From Prevotellaceae bacterium (GTDB taxonomy: Bacteria; Bacteroidota; Bacteroidia; Bacteroidales; UBA932): 8,325 nucleotides of DNA. The translations under genes were made by a program, and so were the position numbers. Below the pieces are notes generated by a model that had not been told where the DNA came from, made no database searches, and saw only the letters and a program-made list of their open reading frames with translations. The DNA lies in assembly GCA_031264645.1 (NCBI GenBank), contig JAISDR010000101.1:1-8325 (forward strand), read 5' to 3'. How positions within the stretch are numbered: the first letter of the stretch is position 1; each line of letters begins with the position of its first letter. Of this stretch, positions 7,874 through 8,325 are shown piece by piece.

Positions 7874-7881
7874 CAAATGTA
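7874..7881 (-). promoter_or_regulatory. Bacteroides-type -7 promoter element for the minus-strand block
   Basis: Read on the minus strand, 7881 to 7874 is TACATTTG, a perfect match to the Bacteroidota housekeeping -7 consensus TAnnTTTG. A weak -33 candidate, TTAG within a T-rich stretch, lies at 7907-7904, 22 bases upstream of the box, so the -33 match is poor. Transcription would begin near 7868, giving a leader of about 28 bases before the ATG at 7840. Confidence 0.6.
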
Positions 7882-7968
7882 AACCTTTTTTTAATACGAG
7901 ATTCTAAAAAATGTTTAATAACATAAACTTTTTTTTAAAAGAAATATATGTCGTGAAAAACCAGACTG

Positions 7969-8124
7969 TTAACAAACCGACTGTATCAATGTAAAAATCC
8001 CGCGTTTCCTGCGTTTTGTTGAAAAATCCGAAGACAGTTTCCTGTAAAGACGGAGAAAAAGCGCCAGAAAAAAAGCAACGAACGCCATGCCATACATGGA
8101 TACCGCTGCAAAACAAACGTTCAT
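7969..8124 (-). CDS. Possible small single-span membrane protein (51 residues)
   Basis: Starting at ATG 8124, the frame gives 51 residues: a strongly hydrophobic stretch at about 3-25 (FAAVSMYGMAFVAFFLALF) followed by a basic tail (RLYRKL, then KRRKRG). By the positive-inside rule the C terminus would face the cytoplasm. The frame stays open back to a TTG at 8202, but ATG 8124 places the membrane span at the N terminus. No ribosome-binding site, promoter match or family is recognised. A chance open frame in A/T-rich DNA remains a real possibility, since T-rich DNA readily encodes Phe and Leu. The TAA stop is at 7971-7969. Confidence 0.3.
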   Translation of the reverse strand: MNVCFAAVSMYGMAFVAFFLALFLRLYRKLSSDFSTKRRKRGIFTLIQSVC

Positions 8125-8233
8125 TGAAAAAATAATCACGTTCCGTTTTTGTGTATTTATGCTCGTCCAAAAAACTTCATTTCTGCCTGATTTGAATAAC
8201 AAAACAAGCTTTCATATAACAGCCCGAGAATGT

Positions 8234-8320
8234 GCTAATAATAATCCCGAAGGGATGTCATTATTATAGCAGACAACAATCAACACCGGCTAAACTCCGA
8301 CAGGGGTGACATTATAAAAC
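8234..8320. repeat. Two copies of a hairpin-forming intergenic repeat
   Basis: Copy 1 at 8234-8270 is an imperfect 37-base palindrome that begins GCTAA and ends TAGC. Its core is the perfect hairpin ATCCC-GAA-GGGAT (8244-8256), extended outward by pairing of TAATAAT with ATTATTA. Copy 2 at 8289-8320 begins GCTAA, contains CTCC-GACA-GGGG, then TGACATTATAAAAC. Aligning 8243-8270 with 8293-8320 needs one gap in each, and the copies sit about 50 bases apart. A decayed third copy may start near 8223 (CCCGAGAATGTG). Since the window ends at 8325, the array may continue to the right. It resembles short interspersed palindromic repeats; it lacks the regular spacer structure of CRISPR and the terminal T-run of a terminator. 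Confidence 0.55.
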
Positions 8321-8325
8321 GACGA

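Larger units (their letters stand above)
7882..8325. other. A/T-rich intergenic stretch upstream of the minus-strand block
   Basis: This 444-base stretch has no confidently recognised gene. It holds the A/T-rich upstream region of the promoter, including an A/T hairpin-like run at about 7929-7942, one doubtful small membrane-protein frame (7969-8124, minus), and the hairpin repeats at 8234-8320. Other open frames here begin with TTG or lack any recognisable protein character. No tRNA, riboswitch or strong rho-independent terminator was recognised by eye. Confidence 0.6.

Noticed and set aside
7904..8170. An 88-codon minus-strand frame overlapping the small membrane-protein frame
   Set aside because: It starts with TTG, has no domain or membrane pattern, and conflicts with the more protein-like overlapping frame.
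8223..8325. CRISPR array at the right edge
   Set aside because: The repeats are diverged, palindromic and only two or three in number; there are no uniform spacers and no cas genes in the window.

Overview
The window reads as a chromosome segment from a member of the Bacteroidota, most likely Bacteroidales-like. The evidence is a type IX secretion (T9SS) type B sorting domain, a -7 promoter element of the Bacteroides form TAnnTTTG, the absence of clear Shine-Dalgarno sites ahead of A/T-rich start regions, and a Crp/Fnr regulator and small ribbon-helix-helix-like protein of kinds I associate with this phylum. The genus cannot be told from the sequence.

Layout. (1) Positions 1-2577, plus strand: the 3' part of a large secreted surface protein made of a PKD domain, six tandem ~80-residue Ig-like modules, a shorter seventh module, a putative Ig domain and a C-terminal T9SS type B domain. 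Its start lies outside the window. (2) It converges, across 31 bases, on a compact minus-strand block from 7840 down to 2609. In transcription order this block holds a 63-residue ribbon-helix-helix-like protein, a Crp/Fnr-family regulator, an 834-residue Sel1/TPR-like repeat protein, TruA (tRNA pseudouridine synthase A) and a lipoprotein ApbE (FAD:protein FMN transferase). Gaps are 37, 26, 2 and 7 bases with no convincing internal terminator, so a single operon is plausible. A perfect TAnnTTTG -7 box at 7881-7874 lies about 33 bases before the first ATG. (3) Positions 7882-8325 are A/T-rich and mostly non-coding. They hold one possible small membrane protein (8124-7969, minus) and, at the right edge, two copies of a hairpin-forming repeat.

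How the genes fit together. TruA modifies tRNA, ApbE flavinylates exported proteins, and the Sel1 protein is probably a cytoplasmic scaffold. No common pathway is visible; the grouping looks like an operon headed by two probable DNA-binding proteins. No defence system, CRISPR array, transposase, rRNA or tRNA gene was seen. The least ordinary items are the regulator pair heading the Sel1-TruA-ApbE block, the very long Sel1-like protein, and the intergenic hairpin repeat. I did not find clear evidence of an undescribed system.
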